From Larkinella knui (lineage in GTDB: Bacteria; Bacteroidota; Bacteroidia; Cytophagales; Spirosomataceae), in the NCBI RefSeq assembly GCF_003858645.1, contig NZ_RQJP01000002.1:1116001-1180000 (forward strand): a stretch of DNA of 64,000 nt, written 5' to 3'. Below the pieces are notes generated by a model. It saw only the letters and a list, made by a program, of their open reading frames with translations, was not told the DNA's origin and ran no database searches. Positions 25,297-33,419 of this stretch are shown here, piece after piece. The translations under genes and the position numbers were made by a program. Numbering within the stretch: the stretch's first letter is position 1; each line of letters starts with the position of its first letter.

Positions 25297-25778
25297 TTAC
25301 CGAAACACCTCTTCCAGTTCCAGCGCTAAACCGAGCTTTTCATCCGTCAGCGTTCCGCCAATAAAATTCCGGTACGTTTCTGTATTATGAATGACGTGAA
25401 TAATCTTAAACAAGGGATTGACCAACCAATAGGATTGAATACCAGCCGCAAAAAGAGATTTGATTTTTCGACTAATTCTTCCTGCGTCTGGGACGACATA
25501 ATTTCGATAACCCCCAGCGGCATTTGAGCCATCCGGGTTTCATCATGCAGGGAGTCAAAGGTGAGTTGCGGATAAATGGCAATATCGGGAACGATCCATT
25601 TCTCAGCCATTGCCAGACTAACCTCCGATAAAAAATCGTACTGATTTCCGTATCGAATTGACAAGGCTACAAGTAGGCGGCTTTGAATTAACGCATGATT
25701 CTTACTGGGCATAGCTTTCCCGCGTTCTGTTTCGTAATCCGGACGTAGTTGCTCCGGCTGTGTGCTTACCGCTTCCAT
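25297..25778 (-). pseudogene. Uma2-family (DUF820) endonuclease gene with frameshift
   Basis: From the ATG at 25778 the frame reads MEAVSTQPEQLRPDYETERG, EVSLAMAEKWIVPDIAIYPQ and MPLGVIEIMSSQTQEELVEK, a good Uma2/DUF820 restriction-like nuclease (the PDI and EI strands hold the PD-ExK residues). At about 25456-25460, inside a run of five T on the coding strand, one base is missing. The expected continuation (FAAGIQSYWLVNPLFKIIHV, then a tail ending LELEEVFR) is intact in the next frame and stops at 25297-25299. As given the product is truncated and scrambled after the last catalytic strand. Either a recent frameshift or a sequencing error in the homopolymer. Confidence 0.82.
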
Positions 25779-25864
25779 AACTCGCCTGTTTTTTAACAAA
25801 TTTACTAAATAGTCCGGGAAGAACCGTTTAATTTTGCGGCTTTCCCACATACTCCCTCACACGC

Positions 25865-27235
25865 TTGAAACTCTGGCAAAAAGCAACTACCGACCCTAAT
25901 TCCAAAGCGGCCGATTCCACGGCGGCCGAAAAAATCGAGCGGTTTACCGTCGGGCGCGACCGCGAAATGGATTTGTACCTCGCTCCTTTCGACGTTCTGG
26001 GCAACCTCGCCCACGCCACCATGCTCGAAACCATCGGCCTGATTTCGAATGATGAATTAGGAATGATGACCGATGAATTAAAAAAAATATACGGTCAGAT
26101 TAAAGCGGGTGAATTTGTGATCGAGGAGGGCGTGGAAGACGTTCACTCGCAGGTGGAACTGATGCTGACCCGGAAACTGGGCGACGTTGGAAAGAAAATT
26201 CACAGCGGACGCTCGCGGAACGACCAGGTGCTGGTGGACCTGAAACTGTTCACCCGCGACCGGCTCTGGAAAGTGGCCGAAGCGGTTCGCCAGGTATTCG
26301 ACCGGCTGATTGCCCGTTCGGAGCAGCATAAGGCCGATTTGCTGCCGGGGTATACGCACCTGCAAATCGCCATGCCGTCGTCGTTCGGGCTGTGGTTTGG
26401 CGCTTATGCCGAAGCTTTGGCCGACGACATGCTACTGGTACAAACCGCCTATCGCTTTGCCAACCGGAATCCGCTCGGTTCGGGGGCGGGCTACGGTTCG
26501 TCGTTTCCGCTCAACCGGACACTGACGACCGAGTTGCTGGGCTTCGAAGGCATGCACGTCAACGTGGTATACGCGCAAATGAGCCGGGGAAAAACCGAGC
26601 AAACAGCCCTGACGGCTTTGGCCGCCGTGGCCGCCACCCTCTCGCGGATGGCGATGGACATTTGCCTGTATAACAGCCAGAACTTTGGTTTTCTGACGCT
26701 GCCCGACGCCCTGACGACCGGTTCGAGCATTATGCCGCACAAGAAAAATCCCGATGTGGCCGAACTGCTCCGCGCCAAAACCAACCGCCTGAAAGCCCTG
26801 CCGATGGAGGTGACGCTCGTAATGAGCAACCTGCCGTCGGGCTACCACCGCGATATGCAGATTCTGAAGGAAATTCTGATGCCGGCTTTTGAAGAGATAC
26901 TCGACTGTCTGGAAATCACGGATTTTATGCTGGAAAACATCCAGGTGAAACCCAACCTGATGGACGATCCGAAATACGATCTGATGTTCAGCGTCGAGCG
27001 GGTCAATGCGCTGGTGCTGGAAGGCGTTCCGTTTCGGGAAGCGTATCTGATGGTAAAAACCGAAGTGGAAGAAGGCACCTACCAGGCTTCGCGTGACCTG
27101 CACCACACGCACGAAGGGAGTATCGGGAATTTAGGTAACGATCAGATTGTGAAACACATGGAAAAGGCCATGCAGGGATTTGATGCGGAAAATGTGGAAA
27201 AAGCCGTGGAAAATTTAATCGGAACGCGAGCCTGA
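25865..27235 (+). CDS. argH: Argininosuccinate lyase
   Basis: A 456-residue fumarase-superfamily enzyme that splits argininosuccinate into arginine and fumarate. Its signature is TGSSIMPHKKNPDVAELLR, with the catalytic Ser in this mobile loop; HSGRSRNDQ and LLPGYTHLQIAMP complete the active site. It starts at TTG (MKLWQK), the usual N-terminus of Bacteroidota ArgH, and no better ATG exists. The other arginine gene visible is the argE-like one at 19991. Its final codons form one arm of a terminator. Confidence 0.95.
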   Translation: MKLWQKATTDPNSKAADSTAAEKIERFTVGRDREMDLYLAPFDVLGNLAHATMLETIGLISNDELGMMTDELKKIYGQIKAGEFVIEEGVEDVHSQVELMLTRKLGDVGKKIHSGRSRNDQVLVDLKLFTRDRLWKVAEAVRQVFDRLIARSEQHKADLLPGYTHLQIAMPSSFGLWFGAYAEALADDMLLVQTAYRFANRNPLGSGAGYGSSFPLNRTLTTELLGFEGMHVNVVYAQMSRGKTEQTALTALAAVAATLSRMAMDICLYNSQNFGFLTLPDALTTGSSIMPHKKNPDVAELLRAKTNRLKALPMEVTLVMSNLPSGYHRDMQILKEILMPAFEEILDCLEITDFMLENIQVKPNLMDDPKYDLMFSVERVNALVLEGVPFREAYLMVKTEVEEGTYQASRDLHHTHEGSIGNLGNDQIVKHMEKAMQGFDAENVEKAVENLIGTRA

Positions 27236-27253
27236 TCCCGCGTTCCGATTAAA
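27214..27253. terminator. Terminator hairpin overlapping the end of argH
   Basis: A perfect 15-bp stem, 27214-27228 with 27239-27253, and a 10-nt loop that contains the argH TGA stop (27233-27235). The left arm is coding sequence. A- and T-rich edges allow use from both strands, for argH and for the convergent propeller gene ending at 27256. Confidence 0.8.
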
Positions 27254-27255
27254 AC

Positions 27256-28116
27256 TTACTCCACCCGGTAGGCCACCAGTTTATTCCTGAAAAACGTCGG
27301 GACAACGATCATTTTTTTACTCGAAACGTACTCAATATCAGCGGTATTCATCTTCTCGGGCCGGGAATCGAGCATTTGCTGCTTCTGTCCATCGGCGGTG
27401 ATGTAGAACAGTCGTCCACTCCAGTCGGAAACAATGAAATCCTTCCCAACAGCCACAATCCCGTCGGTATTGCCCATGCCGTCGGCCACTTTGGTAATGG
27501 CTTTGGTTTCGACATCGATGGATTGCAACGCCCCGATTTTAGTGCTGCCGATCATCATTTTTTTCGTGCCGACCGCCAGCAAACCATTCGGATTGTTTAG
27601 TTCTCCACCATCGATCCAGATTTCCCACTTGCTGTCTTTCAGGCGGTAAATCTTGCTGTTCCGGCTGTCCGATACATACACGGTTCCGTCTTTATCGATT
27701 GTCACATCGTTCAGAAACGCCTTTTTGTCCGTTGCATCCCATGTCTGTTCGGCCTGGCCGTTCGACAGATTGATGGCCACCAGCCGATAGACATCCGTGA
27801 CGTAAAGGCGGTTTTTATAGATTCCCATCCCCTTCGGCGCATTCAGACCAGTTGTCCACTTGATGCTTTCAATTTTCCCGTCGAGCGATACTTTCGAAAT
27901 AAAACCGTCGCCGTCCAGCGAATCGGATTTTCCGGCAATATTGGCCACGTACAACACATTTCCTTTCGAGTCGTAGAGCACCGACTCCGGAACGCTCAGG
28001 GTAGAATCGGTTTCCCAGACTTTCACCAATTTCTTTTCTTTTTTCGGCGGCTCAAATGCCGACAAGGCAAGGGTTAGCAACACACTGCCGCTTAAAATCA
28101 GGTTTAGTAGACGCAT
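27256..28116 (-). CDS. Secreted SMP-30/NHL-like beta-propeller
   Basis: A 286-residue protein with an N-terminal signal peptide (MRLLNLILSGSVLLTLALSA). The remainder is six blades of the SMP-30/gluconolactonase type: ESVLYDSKGNVLYVANIAGK, GLNAPKGMGIYKNRLYVTDV, DVTIDKDGTVYVSDSRNSKI and LNNPNGLLAVGTKKMMIGST. The N-x-P-N-G and SDS motifs suggest a metal-binding centre. It may be a lactonase or merely a binding propeller in the periplasm. Convergent with argH. Confidence 0.82.
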   Translation of the reverse strand: MRLLNLILSGSVLLTLALSAFEPPKKEKKLVKVWETDSTLSVPESVLYDSKGNVLYVANIAGKSDSLDGDGFISKVSLDGKIESIKWTTGLNAPKGMGIYKNRLYVTDVYRLVAINLSNGQAEQTWDATDKKAFLNDVTIDKDGTVYVSDSRNSKIYRLKDSKWEIWIDGGELNNPNGLLAVGTKKMMIGSTKIGALQSIDVETKAITKVADGMGNTDGIVAVGKDFIVSDWSGRLFYITADGQKQQMLDSRPEKMNTADIEYVSSKKMIVVPTFFRNKLVAYRVE

Positions 28117-28210
28117 GGTTCGATAGCAGATGGATTTCAGTTTTACCCTGTAAGTAACGACACGCAGGCCGGTATTCCAACCGTTCGGGTGGTTTGTTAC
28201 TGTAGTGATG

Positions 28211-29455
28211 CTAACTTAACCGAACCGCAAATAGCTCTTTGGAATTGTAGTACACATACGCTACCACCAGCAGCGTCACAACCCCACCCAGCGCCACGGA
28301 GGGTACCACGCCCAGCAGCCGGGCGGCCACACCGGATTCGAAAGCCCCGATTTCGTTGGAAGAACTGACAAAAATACCGTTTACGGACGCCACCCGGCCC
28401 CGCATGTGATCGGGCGGAAAAATTTGCAGAACTGTATTCCGAATCACCACGCTGACGCTATCGAACGCACCGGTCACAAACAGGGCAAATACCGACAGCC
28501 AGAAATGGGTTGAAAAAGCGAACACCAGCGTGAAAATCCCGAAGCCCAGAACCGCAATGAGCATGTTGCGCCAGGCATTGTGTGTGGGCGGAAACCGGGT
28601 CAGCAGCAGCATGGTTCCGATGGCACCGATGGCCGGAGCCGCCCGCAGAATGCCCAGCCCTTCGGCCCCCACTTTCAGAATATCTTCGGCAAAAATGGGC
28701 AACATAGCCACCACGCCACCGAATAAGACCGAAAACAGATCGAGCGAAATGGAATACAGAATAATCTTGGTTTTAAACACAAACCGGATGCCTTCGCGCA
28801 GGCTGTTCCACAGGCTGTCCTGCGGGCCTTCGCGCACCGGAACCGGTTTTTTCTTAATGAATGAAAGCAGAACCAGACACACCAGCAACAGCCCGATAAC
28901 GACCAGCAGGGAATTGTCCAGGCCCAGCCAGACGTAGAGGAAACCCGCAATGCCCGGCCCGGCAATGGCCCCGGCCTGCCAGAACGACCCGCTCCAGGTC
29001 GACGAATTGGCGTACAATTCCCGCGGCACCAGAAACGGTTTTAAAGACGAACTGGTGGGCGAATAGAATCCTTTGGCGGTACCAATCAGCACGAACACGC
29101 TGTAAATTACCACCAGCTGCGTGGTTTTCGATAAATTTCCGACAACCGATGGCTGGAAAACCAGGTACAGAACGACCGAACCCAGAATGATGATTGACAA
29201 ACTGATTTGGAGAATAGACCGTTTTTCACGCCGGTCGGCCAGGTGACCGCCAAAAAGTGACATCGCGATGAACGGCAGCGCTTCGGCCAGTCCAACCAAC
29301 CCCAGCGCCAGCGGGTCGTGCGTCATTTTGTATAATTCATACCCTAAAATGACTTCCTGAATCAGGAGCGTGGCTGTGATCAGAAAACTATTGGCGGCAA
29401 AAAAGCGAAATTCGGGGTAACGAAGGGCAGCGTATGGATCGTTCGTCGTATTCAT
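28211..29455 (-). CDS. MFS transporter, EntS/MFS_3-like
   Basis: About 414 residues, twelve membrane segments, with the MFS loop motif GGHLADRREKRSILQ after helix 2 and MRGRVASVNGIF in the second half. This is the MFS_3 (enterobactin exporter EntS-like) branch, usually exporters of siderophores or drugs. The ATG at 29455 is chosen; an earlier in-frame start would add only seven residues that include the -7 box. A perfect -7 element lies four bases upstream of the ATG. Confidence 0.87.
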   Translation of the reverse strand: MNTTNDPYAALRYPEFRFFAANSFLITATLLIQEVILGYELYKMTHDPLALGLVGLAEALPFIAMSLFGGHLADRREKRSILQISLSIIILGSVVLYLVFQPSVVGNLSKTTQLVVIYSVFVLIGTAKGFYSPTSSSLKPFLVPRELYANSSTWSGSFWQAGAIAGPGIAGFLYVWLGLDNSLLVVIGLLLVCLVLLSFIKKKPVPVREGPQDSLWNSLREGIRFVFKTKIILYSISLDLFSVLFGGVVAMLPIFAEDILKVGAEGLGILRAAPAIGAIGTMLLLTRFPPTHNAWRNMLIAVLGFGIFTLVFAFSTHFWLSVFALFVTGAFDSVSVVIRNTVLQIFPPDHMRGRVASVNGIFVSSSNEIGAFESGVAARLLGVVPSVALGGVVTLLVVAYVYYNSKELFAVRLS

Positions 29456-29459
29456 ACCG

Positions 29460-29467
29460 CAAAAATA
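29460..29467 (-). promoter_or_regulatory. -7 box immediately before the MFS start codon
   Basis: On the minus strand the sequence is TATTTTTG-CGGT-ATG, so the -7 element ends four bases before the start. A transcript from it would be leaderless or nearly so. No clear -33 TTG at the usual spacing. Confidence 0.45.
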
Positions 29468-29570
29468 AGGGTTCAATACTGATTTTGCTGATTATAAAGC
29501 TGAACTGTGATTTCTTTGTTCATTATTTTGTCATTAAAAACACCCCATCAGACTACTTTTCTTTTCAGAT

Positions 29571-30233
29571 ATGCACGTCAAAATCTGTTGCATCAGCAGT
29601 GTAGAAGAGGCCCGAATGGCCGTCGGTGCCGGAGCATCGGCGGTGGGCCTGGTTGGGCGGATGCCCAGCGGACCGGGCATCATCGGTGATGAACTGATCC
29701 GAACGATTGCGCAGGGCGTTCCGCCACCCGTGGCTACGTTTCTACTGACGAGTGAGCCAACCGCCGAAGCCGTGATCGAACACCACCGCCGGGTTTTTAC
29801 CAATACCGTTCAGTTGGTCGATGCCCTGCCGCCGGGCAGTTACCGGACGCTGCGGGCGGCCTTGCCGGGGATCAAACTGGTGCAGGTCATTCACGTGCTG
29901 GACGAGGTCAGCATCGACGAAGCCCTGGCGTCGGCCGACGAAGTGGACGCGTTGCTGCTGGATTCGGGCAATCCGAAACTGGCGGTGAAGGAGTTGGGCG
30001 GTACGGGTCGCCGGCACGACTGGACGCTGAGCCGGCGGATTGTGGAGCAAAGCCGGGTACCGGTTTTTCTGGCCGGTGGCCTGAATCCGGAGAACGTCCG
30101 GCAAGCTATCGATACCGTGCAACCCTTCGGTCTGGATATTTGCAGCGGAGTCCGGACGGGCGGAAAGTTGGATTTAAAGAAACTGGAGCACTTTTTTCAA
30201 CGTATCCACGGACCGGCGAGCGCCCCCGTTTAG
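29571..30233 (+). CDS. Phosphoribosylanthranilate isomerase-like protein (TrpF paralogue)
   Basis: A 220-residue TIM-barrel protein of the TrpF family. VKICCISSVEEA corresponds to the usual KICG-x-T opening with the catalytic Cys kept. LLLDSGNPK and LGGTGRRHDW hold the Asp and the phosphate/ring loop, and FLAGGLNPENV is intact. The last loop reads DICSGVRTGGK where TrpF normally has SSGVE. No other trp genes are near, so it may act on a related substrate or be a second TrpF. The final residues (about RIHGPASAPV) come from a GTACCCAC-family palindrome that contains the stop codon. Confidence 0.8.
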   Translation: MHVKICCISSVEEARMAVGAGASAVGLVGRMPSGPGIIGDELIRTIAQGVPPPVATFLLTSEPTAEAVIEHHRRVFTNTVQLVDALPPGSYRTLRAALPGIKLVQVIHVLDEVSIDEALASADEVDALLLDSGNPKLAVKELGGTGRRHDWTLSRRIVEQSRVPVFLAGGLNPENVRQAIDTVQPFGLDICSGVRTGGKLDLKKLEHFFQRIHGPASAPV

Positions 30234-30245
30234 TCCGTGGATACG
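30201..30245. repeat. GTACCCAC-family inverted repeat, copy 2 (GTATCCAC variant)
   Basis: Perfect 13-bp arms CGTATCCACGGAC (30201-30213) and its complement (30233-30245) around a 19-nt loop. The stop codon TAG of the TrpF-like gene is at 30231-30233, so the last eleven codons lie in the element. Confidence 0.85.
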
Positions 30246-30252
30246 AACATAA

Positions 30253-30281
30253 AAAACCCCGACCAAACTGGCCGGGGTTTT
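30253..30281. terminator. Bidirectional terminator
   Basis: AAAACCCCG pairs with CGGGGTTTT with a short inner extension and loop. A- and T-runs at both edges. It serves the TrpF-like gene on the left and the convergent hsp20 gene on the right. Confidence 0.85.
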
Positions 30282-30302
30282 CTTTCTATGCGTCGACTAA
30301 CC

Positions 30303-30740
30303 TTACGCTACTGCAATTTGTTTGGGTTCGATCACCGGTTTTTCAACTTTCGGCAGATCGATTTTCAAAATACCGTCGGTATAGGCGGCTTGGATTTGCT
30401 CGTTGTTCACGTTTTTCGGTAACCGGAAGCTCCGCTCGAAGGAGTTGTAGCTGAATTCTTTCCGGGTATAATTTTCGGCTTTTTCTTCCTTCGCTTCTTC
30501 CAGTTTGGCTGAGATGGTCAACTGGTTGTTGTTCAGGTTGATCGCAAAATCTTCTTTCTTCAAACCGGGGGCGGCCAGTTCAATGTGATAGGCGGTTTCG
30601 TCTTCTTTCACATTCACGGCAGGAACCACCGAGTTGACGGATTTAGCAACCGCTGGCGTACTGAAATGACGGTTGAATTCACGGCTTACCAGATTGTCAA
30701 AAAACGTTGGTAACTGGTTGTATTGAACTAAGGTTCTCAT
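30303..30740 (-). CDS. Small heat-shock protein, Hsp20/alpha-crystallin family
   Basis: A 145-residue holdase chaperone. The alpha-crystallin domain runs about 40-135: VPAVNVKEDETAYHIELAAP, GLKKEDFAINLNNNQLTISA and FERSFRLPKNVN, ending with the A-x-x-x-G-I-L motif (AAYTDGILKIDLPK) and a C-terminal IEPKQI that replaces I-x-I. It binds unfolding proteins as an ATP-independent oligomer in the cytosol. Upstream are paired TGNCA-N3-TGNCA sites and a sigma-54-like element shared with htrA, suggesting a common stress control. Confidence 0.94.
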   Translation of the reverse strand: MRTLVQYNQLPTFFDNLVSREFNRHFSTPAVAKSVNSVVPAVNVKEDETAYHIELAAPGLKKEDFAINLNNNQLTISAKLEEAKEEKAENYTRKEFSYNSFERSFRLPKNVNNEQIQAAYTDGILKIDLPKVEKPVIEPKQIAVA

Positions 30741-30790
30741 GGCTTTATGTTGGTTATTTTTTTAATTTCTTAACTACATCTCCTCTTATT

Positions 30791-30804
30791 CAACTTGTGT
30801 ACCA
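30791..30804 (-). promoter_or_regulatory. Sigma-54-like element upstream of hsp20
   Basis: Minus strand reads TGGTACACAAGTTG: TGG-TA-N6-GTTG, close to the sigma-54 form TGGCAYR-N4-TTGC, with T for the first C and A after TTG. The TTG edge is 50 bp before the hsp20 ATG. The htrA leader has TGGTATGGATGTTG at a matching position. Confidence 0.45.
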
Positions 30805-30826
30805 ATTCGAAAAACGCATTATTTAC

Positions 30827-30880
30827 AGCCATTTTGTCAGTTTTTATAAATTTTTGCTCAAGTTTACTGCCATTTTGTCG
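30827..30880 (-). promoter_or_regulatory. Two TGNCA-N3-TGNCA sites upstream of hsp20
   Basis: On the coding strand TGACAAAATGGCT (30839-30827) and CGACAAAATGGCA (30880-30868), 41 bp apart. A third partial copy (CTGACAAAAA, ending near 30902) sits another 21 bp upstream. The spacing of about four and two helix turns puts all on one face. The nearer site is 22 bp from the sigma-54-like TGG. Confidence 0.55.
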
Positions 30881-30915
30881 TTATAATTGATTTTTTTGTC
30901 AGTTCGAGCAGACAC

Positions 30916-30997
30916 GTACCCACACGGGCTCGAGTCCGCATTTTTCCTACTACTGGTCATTCACACCAGAATATCACGGACTCAAGTCTGTGGGTAC
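30916..30997. repeat. GTACCCAC-family inverted repeat, copy 3
   Basis: Left arm 30916-30938 starts GTACCCACACGGGCT; right arm 30975-30997 ends GTGGGTAC. As in copy 1 each arm is itself a degenerate palindrome, and the spacer is about 36 nt. It lies in the 402-bp gap between hsp20 and the TPR gene, away from any stop codon. Confidence 0.8.
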
Positions 30998-31074
30998 CTG
31001 GCAGAAATACGGGCATAAAACGGTTAGCAGGATTTTTCATTTAGGTAATCACTAAAATTTAATGTAACCGATTG

Positions 31075-31105
31075 TTGATGCATCGACAATCAAACCTTAT
31101 TTTTA
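31075..31105 (+). promoter_or_regulatory. Probable promoter of the TPR gene
   Basis: TTG at 31075-31077, 20 bp, then TATTTTTA at 31098-31105, one mismatch from TAnnTTTG. The ATG is at 31143. Confidence 0.5.
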
Positions 31106-31142
31106 GCCTTCCAATGCCTTCCTCTCAACCGTAATTTTACTT

Positions 31143-32483
31143 ATGTTCCAACTTTACCGTCCTCTGTCCTTCCTGGTCTGTCTCCTACTCACTATCACTG
31201 TCTCACAAGCGCAACAGACGGGAGCTAATTTTTTTGAATCGGGTATCACAAAAAGCAAATCAGGCGATTTCATGGGTGCTCTTCAGGCATTTAGCATGGC
31301 CATCGGAGCAAATCCCGAAAATGCACCCAGCTATTACAACCGGGGGCTTGCCAAAGCGAATCTGAAAGATCACCGCGGAGCCATTCTGGATTACGATCGG
31401 GCCATTGAACTGAACGGAAAAGATGCCCTGGCGTATCTCAGCCGGGGAGTCAGCAAGAGCAAGCAGGACGACCACCGCGCGGCCCTGATGGACTTTAGCC
31501 GGGCGATTGAACTGGCACCCGACGATGCGCAGGCGTATTATTACCGGGGTGTCAGCCGCAGCCGTCTGGAACAATACCGGGGGGCGTTGCAGGATTTTTC
31601 GAAAACCATCGAACTGGATCCGAACAATGTCCAGACGTTATACGCCCGTGGCATTACCAAACAGAAACTGGACGACTATGCGGGCAGTCTGGCCGACTTT
31701 TCGAAAGTGATCGAACTGAATCCCAAACGCGCCCAGGCGTATGCGGGCCGGGGAGCCTCGCTGGTGCAGTTAAAACAATATCAGAAAGCAGCCGAAGATC
31801 TGAACAAAGCGATTGAACTGGCTCCGGAAGACGGGGAATCTTTTTATAACCGGGGCTTTGCCAAAAGTAAGCTGGAAGATTACAAAAGTGCGATGAACGA
31901 TTACGACCGGGCGATCGCTCTTTCAGGAACCAACTACCGCGCTTTCTACGGCCGGGGCTTTTGCCGCGGAAAACTGGGCGATCAGCGCGGAGCGATTCAG
32001 GATTTCAGTACGGCCATTGAACTCGATAATGCCAATGTGGAAACCAAAGTGGTGTATAACGGCAAGATTTCACGACCCATACTGGACGGTTTGCGGAATG
32101 CGGTGCAGCAAAAAAACATCATCGATGCCTTGTCGACCGAGCGCTCGGAAGCTTATTTTAACCGGGCTATCAGCAAAAGCAAAACCAACGACGTCAAGGG
32201 TGCCACTGCCGATCTGAACAAGGCCATCGAACTAAACCCGACGTATTCCGAAGCCTATTTCACCCGCGGACTCATCCGTTCGCAGCAGGGTGACCAGAAA
32301 GGAGCCATTCTGGATTGCAACAGTGCGCTCCAACTCGATCCGAAATACGCCGAAGTTTATTACGTCCGCGGCATTATTCGCCACAGTCTCGGCGACGAAA
32401 ACGGCGGTTGCCTCGACCTCAGCAAATCCGGCGAATTGGGCTACACGCCGTCGTACAAGGCGATTAGCGACTATTGTAATTGA
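31143..32483 (+). CDS. Secreted tetratricopeptide-repeat protein
   Basis: A 446-residue protein with a signal peptide (LSFLVCLLLTITVSQAQ). It then has about eleven TPR units of 34 residues with the repeated pattern AYYYRGVSRSRLEQYRGALQ / DFSKTIELDPNN. The array is interrupted once around residues 300-335 (VVYNGKISRPILDGLRNAVQ), a break in register that could be a hinge. Such proteins are periplasmic scaffolds. No partner is evident. The stop codon is the first base triplet of a long inverted repeat. Confidence 0.88.
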   Translation: MFQLYRPLSFLVCLLLTITVSQAQQTGANFFESGITKSKSGDFMGALQAFSMAIGANPENAPSYYNRGLAKANLKDHRGAILDYDRAIELNGKDALAYLSRGVSKSKQDDHRAALMDFSRAIELAPDDAQAYYYRGVSRSRLEQYRGALQDFSKTIELDPNNVQTLYARGITKQKLDDYAGSLADFSKVIELNPKRAQAYAGRGASLVQLKQYQKAAEDLNKAIELAPEDGESFYNRGFAKSKLEDYKSAMNDYDRAIALSGTNYRAFYGRGFCRGKLGDQRGAIQDFSTAIELDNANVETKVVYNGKISRPILDGLRNAVQQKNIIDALSTERSEAYFNRAISKSKTNDVKGATADLNKAIELNPTYSEAYFTRGLIRSQQGDQKGAILDCNSALQLDPKYAEVYYVRGIIRHSLGDENGGCLDLSKSGELGYTPSYKAISDYCN

Positions 32484-32562
32484 ATGATGAGTTATGAATG
32501 ATGAACGATGAATGTTTATCGGCGAAGCCCATTCATCGTTCATCATTCATAACTCATCATTC
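32482..32562. repeat. Perfect 33-bp inverted repeat between TPR and amn genes
   Basis: Arms 32482-32514 and 32530-32562 are perfectly complementary over 33 bp with a 15-nt loop. Words are GAATGATGAG, TTATGAATGATG and AACGATGAATG. It fills the gap between convergent genes; the TPR stop TGA (32481-32483) overlaps the left edge. No T-run on either side. Confidence 0.95.
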
Positions 32563-32575
32563 CACTATCTAACGC

Positions 32576-33346
32576 TTACTCAAACCGCAGGTGTTTGACG
32601 GACTCGCCCGATGTGGCTAATTCGCGGAGGGAGTCGATGCCGATCTGGAGGTGTTTTTCGACAAACATGCCGGTCACGCGTTTGTCGCTTTCTTCGGTTT
32701 TGACGCCCTCCGGAACCATCGGATTGTCGGACACCAGCAGCAAAGCACCGTGCGGAATGGAGTTGGCAAAACCGACGGTAAAAATGGTGGCCGTTTCCAT
32801 ATCGATCGCCATTGCCCGGATTTCGACCAGGTAATTCTTGAATGCTTCGTCGTGTTCCCAGATGCGCCGGTTGGTCGTATAAACGGTTCCGGTCCAGTAA
32901 TCCATCTCGTTTTTCTTGATCATGGACGAAACCGCCCGCTGCAACCGGAACGACGGCAGGGCCGGAATTTCGGGCCGCAGGTAATCATTGCTCGTGCCGT
33001 CGCCCCGAATGGCCGCAATGGGCAGAATCAGATCGCCGACCAGGGTCTTTTTCAAACCGCCACATTTTCCCAGAAACAATACCGCCTTGGGACTCACGGC
33101 CGTCAGCAAATCCATGACCGTTGCCGCCATGGCGCTCCCCATCCCGAAGTTGATGATCGTGATGTTATCGGCCGTGGCGGTTTGCATGGCCCGGCCCAGC
33201 CCGTGGATTTCGGTGTCGAATTTCTGAGCAAATAACTCGACGTAATTGATAAAATTCGTCAGTAAAATATATTCGCCGAACTGCTCAATGGGCGTTCCGG
33301 TATAGCGGGGCAGCCAGTTCCGGACAATTTCATCTTTAGTTTTCAT
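32576..33346 (-). CDS. amn: AMP nucleosidase
   Basis: A 256-residue purine nucleosidase/phosphorylase-fold enzyme that hydrolyses AMP to adenine and ribose-5-phosphate. ITIINFGMGSAMAATVMDLL, VLFLGKCGGLKKTLVGDLIL and AMAIDMETATIFTVGF match the phosphate, base and ribose sites; the last, with the MET motif, is characteristic. It is the short single-domain Bacteroidota form without the regulatory N-terminus of E. coli Amn. The start MKTKDE at 33346 is used. Confidence 0.9.
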   Translation of the reverse strand: MKTKDEIVRNWLPRYTGTPIEQFGEYILLTNFINYVELFAQKFDTEIHGLGRAMQTATADNITIINFGMGSAMAATVMDLLTAVSPKAVLFLGKCGGLKKTLVGDLILPIAAIRGDGTSNDYLRPEIPALPSFRLQRAVSSMIKKNEMDYWTGTVYTTNRRIWEHDEAFKNYLVEIRAMAIDMETATIFTVGFANSIPHGALLLVSDNPMVPEGVKTEESDKRVTGMFVEKHLQIGIDSLRELATSGESVKHLRFE

Positions 33347-33407
33347 CGTTTGAAGTGTAGAATAGGTCGACAGACGAATCAGCATCCTGTTAATCCGTCA
33401 GATTCCG

Positions 33408-33415
33408 TATTTTTG
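33408..33415 (+). promoter_or_regulatory. -7 box immediately before a start codon
   Basis: TATTTTTG ends four bases before the ATG at 33420, the same arrangement as at 9668 and 29460. No -33 TTG at the normal distance. A leaderless transcript is possible. Confidence 0.45.
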
Positions 33416-33419
33416 AAGA

